Shown in pieces: positions 1 through 5,689 of a stretch of 10,292 nt of DNA. Position 1 is the first letter of the stretch, and the number at the start of each line of letters is the position of its first letter. Both the position numbers and the translations under genes were made by a program. Under the pieces are notes generated by a model. That model was not told where the DNA came from, ran no database searches, and was given only the letters and a program-made list of their open reading frames with translations. This DNA comes from an uncultured Collinsella sp. (GTDB taxonomy: Bacteria > Actinomycetota > Coriobacteriia > Coriobacteriales > Coriobacteriaceae): NCBI GenBank assembly GCA_900549335.1, contig UROJ01000033.1, forward strand, positions 1-10,292, read 5' to 3'.

Positions 1-412
1 GCAACTCATCAGTATCGACATGCTCACGCGGAGCAACTTCTTCCACAGCAGGCACGTCAGCGGAATCCTCGACGACAAAATCTTCGACGGACTCGGCAGG
101 CTGCTCCTGGACATCGCGGATCTCGGCATTGATGGTATAGAACGCCGGGCGCCCGTTAATGCCGCTACCCTCGATCTTTGTCACGATATTTGCCGCGATA
201 AGCTCATCGCGCATCGCCTTGGTGTCACATTCCTTATCGACGGAGCGGAAAATCTGCGCCAGCGCACTCGACTTAATCTTGAGCGCCTTGCGGCAGAGCA
301 GGTCGTAGGCAACCAGCTTGGCACGCTCGGCAGAAAGCGACGTCTGGCTGCTCAGACGTTCAGCCAGGGCATCGACATTATTTTGGTTATCGGAATATAC
401 CGTCTTGGCCAC
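1..412 (-). CDS. Unknown protein with possible winged-helix N-terminal domain, 3' end outside window
   Basis: I do not recognise this gene by name. The visible 137 residues start at a GTG, preceded by an AAAGGGG ribosome binding site 4 nt upstream. An in-frame ATG 24 nt further upstream (first base at 436) has no such site and lies inside a palindrome, so I prefer the GTG. Residues 12-90 are helix-rich, with a recognition-helix-like stretch (SSALAQIFRS, then MRDELIAANIVTKIEG) and a short wing-like segment (GRPAFYTI). This would fit a winged helix-turn-helix that reads DNA, but that is inference from pattern only. From about residue 93 the chain becomes acidic and low in complexity (repeated E, D, V, P), like a linker or tail, and it runs off the window. 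It is separated from cstA by that gene's terminator, so it is its own transcription unit. The palindromes just upstream could be sites for autoregulation. Confidence 0.7.
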   Translation of the reverse strand, partial: MAKTVYSDNQNNVDALAERLSSQTSLSAERAKLVAYDLLCRKALKIKSSALAQIFRSVDKECDTKAMRDELIAANIVTKIEGSGINGRPAFYTINAEIRDVQEQPAESVEDFVVEDSADVPAVEEVAPREHVDTDEL

Positions 413-424
413 GGGGCCCCTTTC

Positions 425-449
425 ATATGTACACATATACGTCTATATG
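425..449. promoter_or_regulatory. Two overlapping AT-rich palindromes upstream of the unknown gene
   Basis: ATATGT-AC-ACATAT (425-438) and CATATA-CGTC-TATATG (434-449) are both perfect 6-bp inverted repeats, and they share bases 434-438. They lie 13 to 37 nt before the GTG start of the left-edge gene, a common place for a repressor site. No convincing -35/-10 pair could be fixed around them. Regulation by the gene's own putative winged-helix domain is only an inference. Confidence 0.4.
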
Positions 450-517
450 GTACAACGCGCGCCCTTATCCACGCAAAACATCTGCGAGAACACTCGAGCG
501 TCACCCGCTTTTGCATG

Positions 518-557
518 AAAAAAGGACCGAGCCCGCGAAGTCGCGGACCCGGTCTTT
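518..557 (-). terminator. Intrinsic terminator of cstA
   Basis: Read on the minus strand, GACCGGGTCCGCG (542-554) pairs with CGCGGGCTCGGTC (525-537) around a 4-nt loop, with two G-U pairs. A run of six T follows (518-523). It begins about 40 nt after the cstA stop codon and ends that unit before the next minus-strand gene. Confidence 0.88.
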
Positions 558-596
558 CCGAGTCATATAGACGTGACGTTCAACTCGTCAGGTCGA

Positions 597-2486
597 CTAA
601 GCCCTGGCGGCCTCGGCGTCGGCAGGAGCCTCAGCGGCAGCGGCGCGGCCGTACTCGGCCTTGCCCATCTCGGACCACTCGGGCTCCTCGTCGGGCATGG
701 AACCGGCCTCCTTGCCGAAGAGCTCCTTGAGGCAGTTGACGGCGACGATGAGGCCCAGGACCATCAGCAGGACGGCGAAGACAAGCTGCAGGCCCTTGGT
801 GGCGGCGACGGAGACGGCGGCCGTGGTGGCGGTAGCCGGGATGGTGCCGAAGAAGCCGTAAGCCTGGACAGCAGCCATGCAGCCCATGGCGCTCTGGACC
901 AGCGAGGTGAAGGTGCAGCAGAGCAGGAAGGCGACGGGCACATAGAGCATCCAGCCCTTGCGGCCGGTGCACTTGCAGAACACGGCGAGGGTGATCATGG
1001 TCATGCCGCCGAGCAGCTGGTTGGAAGCACCAAAGAGCGGCCAGATGTTGGCATAGCCACCAAAAGCGAGGGCGAGACCGGGAAGCAGGGTAACGACCGT
1101 GGCGAACCAGGGGTTGCCGAGGACCTTCATGTAGCCGGCCTTGGACTCGATGGCCAGGGCATCGTTGGTCTGGGCAAAGAACTCGGAGAACGAGGTGCGG
1201 GCGATGCGGGCGACGGCGTCGAGCGAGGTCAGGGCCAGAGCGGAAACGTTCATGGTCATAAAGACGGTAGCGAGCGTGCCGTCAACACCGAAGGCCTGCA
1301 TACCGCGGGAGATGCCAGCGGCGAAGATCTGGAACGGGGTGGAAGCGACGCCGGCGTTGAGGGCGCCGGTACCGGCGGTGTTCATGTCGGAGAACATGAT
1401 GCCGGCGACGATGATGGCAAGGATGCCGACGAAGGACTCGACGATCATGGCACCATAACCGACCTTGACGGCGTCCTGCTCCTTCTCGACCTGCTTAGAA
1501 GAGGTGCCGGAAGAAACGAGGCTGTGGAAACCGGAGAGAGCACCGCAAGCGACGGAGACGAACAGGACCGGGAACATCATGCCGGAGGCAGTGGAGAAGC
1601 CGGTGAAGACCGGAGCGGTGATAGTGGCCTGACCGTTGACGCCCAGGACGACGATGCCGAGGACAGCGCAGACGATCATGACGATCATCATGATGGAAGT
1701 GAGGTAGTCACGCGGGGTCTTGAGCATCTGGATGGGCATAGCGCCAGCGAAGACAAGGTAGACCATGACGACGGCGAACCACTGGAACTTATCCAGGTAG
1801 ACTGGGAACTGCATACCGACGGCGAACATGAGAACCATGAGGACAACGCCGGTGACGAACTCGGCAGCGCCGGTGAGGTTGAACTTCTTCTGGGCCCAAC
1901 CAAAGGCGATAGCGACGAAGGTGAACAGGATGGAGATGGTACCAGCGCAGCCGGCGGCATAGGACTTGGTGAAGTCGATGGCACCGGTAGCAGCACCAGA
2001 AGCGTCAACGGCCGGGGTGAACATGAACGTCTTGCAGACCATGTCGGTGAAGGCGGCGATGACGATGATGCAGAACAGCCAGCAGAACAGCAGGAACAGG
2101 CGACGGCCGGTCTTGCCGATGTACTTCTCGATGAGCTGAGCGAGCGACTTGCCGTTGTTCTTCATCGAAGCGTACAGGGCACCAAAGTCGTGGACGGCGC
2201 CAAAGAAGATGCCGCCGATGAGGACCCAGAGCACGACAGGCAGCCAGCCAAAGGCCATGGCGACGATCGTACCCGTGACAGGGCCAGCACCGCAGATCGA
2301 GCTGAACTGGTGCGAGAACGCGGTGAAGGCGGAGACGGGCGAGAAGCTCTTGCCGTCCTTCATACGCTTGGCCGGCGTGAGGGCCTCTTTGTCAACGCCC
2401 CACTTGTTGGCCAACCAGCGGCCGTAGCCCAGATAGCCGCAGGCGAGCACCGCCGCGGCCACAACCATGAGCAAAACTCCGTTCAT
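597..2486 (-). CDS. cstA: CstA-family carbon-starvation membrane transporter
   Basis: This 629-residue integral membrane protein belongs to the CstA family, whose studied members import peptides or pyruvate. The family signature HQFSSICGAGPVTG is at residues 59-72, and VHDFGALYASMK follows near 100. Many long hydrophobic segments span the rest, roughly 15 or more membrane helices, with the N-terminal MNGVLLMVVAAAVLACGYLGYG as the first. The last 30 residues are hydrophilic and rich in Ala and Glu, a likely cytoplasmic tail. It is shorter than the roughly 700-residue E. coli paralogues, but the core is complete. The start is fixed by a strong AGAGGAGG site 8 nt upstream. The gene stands alone, with its own promoter, a structured leader containing an intrinsic terminator, and a terminator downstream. 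Expression is therefore probably controlled by attenuation as well as at the promoter. The substrate (peptide or pyruvate) cannot be told from sequence. Confidence 0.95.
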   Translation of the reverse strand: MNGVLLMVVAAAVLACGYLGYGRWLANKWGVDKEALTPAKRMKDGKSFSPVSAFTAFSHQFSSICGAGPVTGTIVAMAFGWLPVVLWVLIGGIFFGAVHDFGALYASMKNNGKSLAQLIEKYIGKTGRRLFLLFCWLFCIIVIAAFTDMVCKTFMFTPAVDASGAATGAIDFTKSYAAGCAGTISILFTFVAIAFGWAQKKFNLTGAAEFVTGVVLMVLMFAVGMQFPVYLDKFQWFAVVMVYLVFAGAMPIQMLKTPRDYLTSIMMIVMIVCAVLGIVVLGVNGQATITAPVFTGFSTASGMMFPVLFVSVACGALSGFHSLVSSGTSSKQVEKEQDAVKVGYGAMIVESFVGILAIIVAGIMFSDMNTAGTGALNAGVASTPFQIFAAGISRGMQAFGVDGTLATVFMTMNVSALALTSLDAVARIARTSFSEFFAQTNDALAIESKAGYMKVLGNPWFATVVTLLPGLALAFGGYANIWPLFGASNQLLGGMTMITLAVFCKCTGRKGWMLYVPVAFLLCCTFTSLVQSAMGCMAAVQAYGFFGTIPATATTAAVSVAATKGLQLVFAVLLMVLGLIVAVNCLKELFGKEAGSMPDEEPEWSEMGKAEYGRAAAAEAPADAEAARA

Positions 2487-2521
2487 TACATTTCCTCCTC
2501 TAAAAAGAACTTCCTAGACAT

Positions 2522-2560
2522 AAAAAATGAGGGCCGTCGGTTGCGCTCGACGGCCCTCAT
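2522..2560 (-). terminator. Intrinsic terminator inside the cstA leader (attenuator)
   Basis: A perfect 13-bp stem, ATGAGGGCCGTCG (2548-2560) with its complement at 2527-2539, closes an 8-nt loop. On the minus strand TTTTTTA follows directly. No gene lies between the cstA promoter (2728-2756) and this hairpin, and the cstA start is only about 35 nt beyond it. It must therefore be read through for cstA to be expressed, which is the hallmark of a transcription attenuator. Confidence 0.85.
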
Positions 2561-2611
2561 CTTCATCAGCCGCCCGTTATCGTACGGGCTAGCTGTATGT
2601 GCTAACCCGCA

Positions 2612-2656
2612 TCAGATAATTACTACGCTGATAATGTTTAGCTGATGCGTGAACAT
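2612..2656 (-). CDS. Possible 14-residue leader peptide of cstA
   Basis: An ATG at 2656 opens MFTHQLNIISVVII and then TGA. A GAAGAGGA ribosome binding site lies about 9-10 nt upstream, better than for most random short frames. The final run IISVVII is rich in Ile and Val, like leader peptides of classical amino-acid attenuators. The 5' strand of P2 lies within the reading frame and the stop codon lies in its 3' strand, so a translating or stalled ribosome would disrupt P2. A longer in-frame start (ATG at 2680, 22 residues) has only a weak binding site. With 14 codons chance is a real alternative, and AT-rich DNA favours Ile codons. Conservation in related genomes would decide. Confidence 0.35.
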   Translation of the reverse strand: MFTHQLNIISVVII

Positions 2657-2727
2657 GTCTAAGAAATCCTCTTCAATCATGATGTGAACGATCCGTGCGT
2701 GTTCACATCCCCCAGTGGTTGAAAAGG

Positions 2728-2756
2728 AGTATGAAACTTTAGTTACCTAAAGTCAA
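2728..2756 (-). promoter_or_regulatory. cstA promoter
   Basis: On the minus strand, TTGACT (2751-2756) and CATACT (2728-2733) are separated by 17 nt and match 5 of 6 and 4 of 6 positions of the housekeeping sigma consensus. An A- and T-rich stretch (2761-2800) lies just upstream and could act as an UP element. Transcription should begin near 2721. Confidence 0.6.
2736..2753. promoter_or_regulatory. Operator-like palindrome in the cstA promoter spacer
   Basis: ACTTTAG-TTAC-CTAAAGT is a perfect 7-bp inverted repeat filling the region between the -35 and -10 boxes and touching the -35. A protein bound here would block or re-shape the promoter. The regulator cannot be named from the site. Confidence 0.45.
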
Positions 2757-2776
2757 CGCAAATATGTAATGAATTT

Positions 2777-2805
2777 TCAACTTTTTTTGAATTTCTCGGT
2801 ATAAA
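2777..2805 (+). promoter_or_regulatory. Weak candidate promoter reading toward element A
   Basis: TATAAA (2800-2805, 5 of 6) has a poor -35 (TCAACT at 2777-2782, 3 of 6) at a 17-nt spacing. It is divergent from the cstA promoter. If active, transcription would start near 2812, run through element A and stop at the plus-strand terminator at 3027-3063, giving an RNA of about 250 nt. Confidence 0.25.
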
Positions 2806-2854
2806 ACGCCGCTGACCTCGGACTTTACCGAACGACAGTTTTTGCTTGAGAGAT

Positions 2855-3014
2855 GCTCCTCGGGGGCGGGGCGGGCGCCTGCCGCCATATATGAACTTTC
2901 CTGCTCAGACAGTCCTGCTCACGACGGAGGCCACATTAAGTGGCCTCCTGTTCGTGCGGAACTCGCGATAAAGTTCATATATGGCGGCAGGCGCCCGCCC
3001 CGCCCCCGAGGAGC
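2855..3014 (+). repeat. Palindromic element A: conserved core between 45-bp perfect inverted arms
   Basis: Arms 2855-2899 and 2970-3014 are exact reverse complements over 45 bp. They are GC-rich outside and AT-rich (ATATGAACTTT) next to the core. The 70-nt core (2900-2969) contains CCTGCTC, CAGTCCTGC, the hairpin GGCCACATTAAGTGGCC and, at its end, GTGCGGAACTCGCGAT. The same core returns at 3191-3259 on the other strand with 62 of 70 positions identical, but between arms of different sequence. The whole can fold into one long hairpin as RNA or as a DNA cruciform. I see no transposase, no clear target-site duplication and no believable reading frame. It could be a non-autonomous mobile repeat, a structured RNA, or both. 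The family is unknown to me. Confidence 0.9.
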
Positions 3015-3026
3015 TCCCATCCCAAA

Positions 3027-3063
3027 TGTGCGGAGCAAAGCTCCGCACACCAACTTTTTCTTT
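3027..3063 (+). terminator. Plus-strand intrinsic terminator after element A
   Basis: TGTGCGGAGC (3027-3036) and GCTCCGCACA (3040-3049) form a perfect 10-bp stem with an AAA loop. CCAAC and then TTTTTCTTT follow on the plus strand. The minus-strand side lacks a T run, so it works mainly for plus-strand transcription. No plus-strand gene precedes it, so it may end an RNA that carries element A. Confidence 0.65.
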
Positions 3064-3089
3064 CAGCTAAAGAACGCCGGAAATTCGAC

Positions 3090-3133
3090 GCTGGTTTGTT
3101 AACCTTGCCGGACGTTGTCGACGCCAAACCAGC
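3090..3133. repeat. Inverted repeat between elements A and B
   Basis: GCTGGTTTG (3090-3098) and CAAACCAGC (3125-3133) are exact 9-bp complements around a 26-nt loop. The loop lacks the core sequence of elements A and B, so this is not a third copy. Its role is unknown. Confidence 0.5.
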
Positions 3134-3157
3134 CCAGAAGCTATATCGATACAGAAA

Positions 3158-3292
3158 GGTCCCCGGACGGAGGGGCCGGATATAAGGTTTATCGCGAGTT
3201 CCGCACGCAAAGAAGGCCACTTAATGTGGCCTTCGTCTTGCGCAGGACTGTAGAGCAGGAAACCTTATATCCGGCCCCTCCGTCCGGGGACC
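3158..3292 (-). repeat. Palindromic element B: same core between 33-bp perfect inverted arms
   Basis: Arms 3158-3190 and 3260-3292 are exact reverse complements over 33 bp. The core (3191-3259, 69 nt) matches that of element A when read on the minus strand, so A and B are inverted relative to each other. The arms share only an 11-nt core-proximal pattern with A (ATATAAGGTTT against ATATGAACTTT, 8 of 11). Outside that they are unrelated in sequence although equally GC-rich. Element B begins 12 nt after the stop of the tsaB-rimI-tsaD gene and would be part of the operon mRNA's 3' end, where a hairpin this strong could help stop transcription or protect the message. TTTCTGT after the far arm is only a weak T tract. 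Confidence 0.9.
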
Positions 3293-3304
3293 GCGCCGTA
3301 CCAG

Positions 3305-5689
3305 CTACAGCGTCATGTTTGGATCGGCGTCGACGTCGAACGGCGAGATTTCACCTCGGTCGAATTTACGGCGAGCGACCTCCGCAATCATGGCTGCGTT
3401 ATCGGTACAGGCAGACAAGGGCGGCACCGTTACGCGAATCCCCTGACGCCCAAGCTTCTTGATCATCATCTCGCGCAGATGCGGGTTGGCCGAGACGCCG
3501 CCACCGATGCAGTATTCCTTGCATCCGGTAGCGTGCAATGCGTTTTTGGCCTTCTTGTACTGCACGTCAAAGACAGCTGCCTCAAACGAAGCTGCCAGAT
3601 CGGGCAGGTGAATCGTGCGCCCGGCCTTGGTCTCCTGTTCAATGTAGAGCGTCACAGCGGTTTTAAGGCCCGAAAGCGAGAAGCGATAGTCTCCTCTGCT
3701 GTTAAGCGCACGGGGGAAATCGATCGCCTTGGGGTTGCCCGTCTCGGCCAGCTTGGAAATGATGGGGCCACCGGGATAGCCCAGACCCAACGCCTTGGCT
3801 ACCTTGTCGAAGGCCTCGCCCACAGCGTCGTCGAGCGTCTCACCGAGCACCTCGTAGTCGCCCCACGCCTTCACGTGCACGAGCATGGTGTGCCCACCCG
3901 AGACAAGCGTGAAGATAAACGGCGGTTTGAGGTCGGGTTGCGCCAGCAGGTTGGCAAACAGGTGCCCCTCCAGATGGTTGACGCACACGAGCGGCTTGCC
4001 GGCAGCGTAGGCAAAGCCCTTGGCGAAGGCGACGCCAACCACGAGCGCGCCCACCAGGCCCGGGCCCTGTGTCACGCCCACGGCGGCAAGCTCGCTGGGG
4101 GCAATGGCTCCATCCTCAAGACCAAGCGATGCTGCGGCATCCTCGAGCGCCGCATCCACGACACTCACAATCACCTCGACGTGTTTGCGCGAGGCGATCT
4201 CGGGCACCACGCCGCCAAAGCGGGCGTGAAAATCAATCTGCGTCGACACCTGGTTGGCCAGCATATTGCCATCCGCATCGATAATCGCCACGGCCGTCTC
4301 GTCGCAGGAGCTCTCGATAGCGAGCACTAGGCGGCGGCGCTCAATTTCGGCACGCTCCCCCTCGGAGCGCCCAGGCGCAGGCAGCGGCCACACGCGCTGC
4401 TCTGCCGCCGTCGGCTCGGGCGAAGCATTGTCGACCGGAAGTACCAGGGGCAGCGGGGCCGTCATGACGATGGCGTCCTTGCCGGCACCATAGTAGCCGC
4501 GGCGACGGCCAGCCTCGGTAAAGCCCAGAGCGTTATAGAGCGCAATCGCTCCCTCGTTGCCGTCCTCGACCTCGAGCGAAGCCGTGGTGCAGCCGAGCAT
4601 CTGGGCATCATAGCTCACGTGCGACAGCAGCTTGCGGGCAATGCCCTCACGGCGATGTGCCGGGTCGACGGCGACATCCAGAATCTGCACATCACCGTCC
4701 ACGACCATACCGCCGGCAAGGCCCAGTAGCTTGCCGTCGTCGTGTGCCACCCACCAACTACGCGGCGCAGCGACGTCCTCGCCCAGTTCGGACAGGAACA
4801 TGCCCGGCGTCCACGCCTCGTGTCCGGCACCTTCAAAGCAGGCAGCTTCCAACGCGCTCGCGCCCTCGGCATCCGCCGCGCCCATGGGACGGAACTGCAG
4901 ATGACGACCGGCGAGCTCATCGGCAACGCCCGTAATTCCGCTCTGCGCACTCTCGGCAAGACCAAGACGCTTGCGCTCGTTTTCCTCGGCATCCGAAAGG
5001 CGCGTGTAAATCGGCAGGACGCGGGCCGGATCGCCGTCACCCGCAGCGTGCGCGAGCAGCAAGCCCTCGCCCGAAGGCCACCACAGGTCGCGCTCCACGC
5101 AGCGGGCGGTCTCGTCCTCACCCAGCAGCTTGCCATAGCGCACGAGACCGTCACCGGTCAGCTGAACCTGGTCCCAGTCCGCTGCTCGGCGCCACTCATC
5201 GAGCGCCACGGCGGCCTTGACCACGTGTTCGCGCTCAAATTGACGCTCGGGACCCTCATCGACCAGCATATACAGCGCCGGATATACCTCACCGCGCATA
5301 GCATCGGCCAAGATACCAAGCTTGCCGCGCACGCCAGCCTTCCACGCCGTCCAAGCGCAAGCGTCGAGCGTCGACACGCCCAGCAGCGGAACATTGGCAC
5401 CACGCGCGAGGCCCTTGGCAGTGGAGATGCCGATGCGCACACCCGTAAAGGACCCCGGGCCGCGACCGACCACATAGCAACCAACATCGCTGCGATCCAG
5501 ACCGGCTTGAGCCAGCACGCCATCAACGGTATTCACGAGCTCAACGTTGGCGTGACGGCGACACATGTGGTCGCCACTCACGAGCTTCGTCTCGCCCGTC
5601 TGCCCATCAATCCAGCTTGCCGCGCAGGCAAGCATGTCGGTCGAGGTATCGAGCGCCACCACCAGCGCGTTGTCGTTATGCAAGCTCAT
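3305..5689 (-). CDS. tsaD: TsaB-RimI-TsaD fusion, t6A37 tRNA modification and protein N-acetylation
   Basis: This single 794-residue chain joins three proteins that are separate in most bacteria. Residues 8-235 are TsaB (VALDTS at 11-16, GRGPGSFTG at 75-83), the partner that stabilises TsaD. Residues 263-412 are a RimI-type GNAT acetyltransferase with its acetyl-CoA loop RREGIA at 346-351 and ALYNALGF near 383-390. Residues 453-794 are TsaD, the catalytic threonylcarbamoyl transferase, with SCDETA at 461-466, the metal ligands H572 and H576 in NHLEGH, SGGH at 597-600 and D763 in CTDNAA. A Pro/Glu/Arg-rich linker (413-452) joins RimI to TsaD. All key residues are present, so all three parts look active. 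I start at the ATG at 5689 (AAGG site 9 nt upstream). A TTG at 5707 would add six residues but lacks a site. The start overlaps the end of tsaE by 14 bp, implying coupled translation. Confidence 0.95.
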   Translation of the reverse strand: MSLHNDNALVVALDTSTDMLACAASWIDGQTGETKLVSGDHMCRRHANVELVNTVDGVLAQAGLDRSDVGCYVVGRGPGSFTGVRIGISTAKGLARGANVPLLGVSTLDACAWTAWKAGVRGKLGILADAMRGEVYPALYMLVDEGPERQFEREHVVKAAVALDEWRRAADWDQVQLTGDGLVRYGKLLGEDETARCVERDLWWPSGEGLLLAHAAGDGDPARVLPIYTRLSDAEENERKRLGLAESAQSGITGVADELAGRHLQFRPMGAADAEGASALEAACFEGAGHEAWTPGMFLSELGEDVAAPRSWWVAHDDGKLLGLAGGMVVDGDVQILDVAVDPAHRREGIARKLLSHVSYDAQMLGCTTASLEVEDGNEGAIALYNALGFTEAGRRRGYYGAGKDAIVMTAPLPLVLPVDNASPEPTAAEQRVWPLPAPGRSEGERAEIERRRLVLAIESSCDETAVAIIDADGNMLANQVSTQIDFHARFGGVVPEIASRKHVEVIVSVVDAALEDAAASLGLEDGAIAPSELAAVGVTQGPGLVGALVVGVAFAKGFAYAAGKPLVCVNHLEGHLFANLLAQPDLKPPFIFTLVSGGHTMLVHVKAWGDYEVLGETLDDAVGEAFDKVAKALGLGYPGGPIISKLAETGNPKAIDFPRALNSRGDYRFSLSGLKTAVTLYIEQETKAGRTIHLPDLAASFEAAVFDVQYKKAKNALHATGCKEYCIGGGVSANPHLREMMIKKLGRQGIRVTVPPLSACTDNAAMIAEVARRKFDRGEISPFDVDADPNMTL

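Larger units (their letters stand above)
2522..2721 (-). promoter_or_regulatory. Structured cstA 5' leader with competing hairpins
   Basis: From the predicted start near 2721 to the terminator, the leader holds several exact pairings. P1 is GATGTGAAC with GTTCACATC (2701-2709 with 2681-2689). P2 is CGCATCAG with CTGATGCG (2642-2649 with 2608-2615). P3 is CGGGTTAGC with GCTAGCCCG (2601-2609 with 2585-2593, one G-U). P4 is GCCCGT with ACGGGC (2584-2589 with 2572-2577). P3 and P4 share bases and exclude each other. The 5' strand of P2 can instead pair with GCTGATG at 2564-2570, and the 5' strand of P1 has a second partner, GTTCAC, near 2650. I found no T-box sequence (AGGGTGGNACCGCG type) and match it to no known riboswitch class. 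An antiterminator helix that captures the terminator arm is not obvious by eye. Confidence 0.6.

Noticed and set aside
573..2645. Very long plus-strand reading frame (690 codons) opposite cstA
   Set aside because: It is the antisense shadow of a clear CstA gene. The translation is dominated by Gly, Asp, Glu and His repeats that follow from the codon bias of a membrane protein on the other strand.
2681..2709. CRP-like site TGTGA...TCACA in the cstA leader
   Set aside because: The half-sites are 15 nt apart instead of 6 and lie downstream of the predicted transcription start. An RNA hairpin explains them better.
2522..2721. T-box or known riboswitch before cstA
   Set aside because: No T-box antiterminator sequence is present, and no consensus of a class I know could be recognised by eye.
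2940..3220. Frames through both elements sharing a CGTRDK stretch (plus strand from 2940 in A, minus strand from 3220 in B)
   Set aside because: The shared residues lie only where the DNA core is conserved. The core differences change the amino acids (SCS against FFA), and the frames diverge at once in the arms, so conservation is at the nucleic acid level.
2936..3240. Tiny frames MWPPS in A and MWPSSCAGL in B, with AGGAGG or GAAGG 7 nt before ATG
   Set aside because: The apparent ribosome site is just one strand of the conserved hairpin, the peptides differ in length, and the loop placement is explained by the palindrome.
2855..3292. CRISPR array or retron
   Set aside because: There are only two copies, in inverted orientation, with no spacer series, no Cas genes and no reverse transcriptase in the window.
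2855..3292. Insertion sequence with transposase, or remnant of one
   Set aside because: No transposase fragment is coded in the 818-bp gap, no target-site duplication is clear, and the inverted arms differ between the copies.
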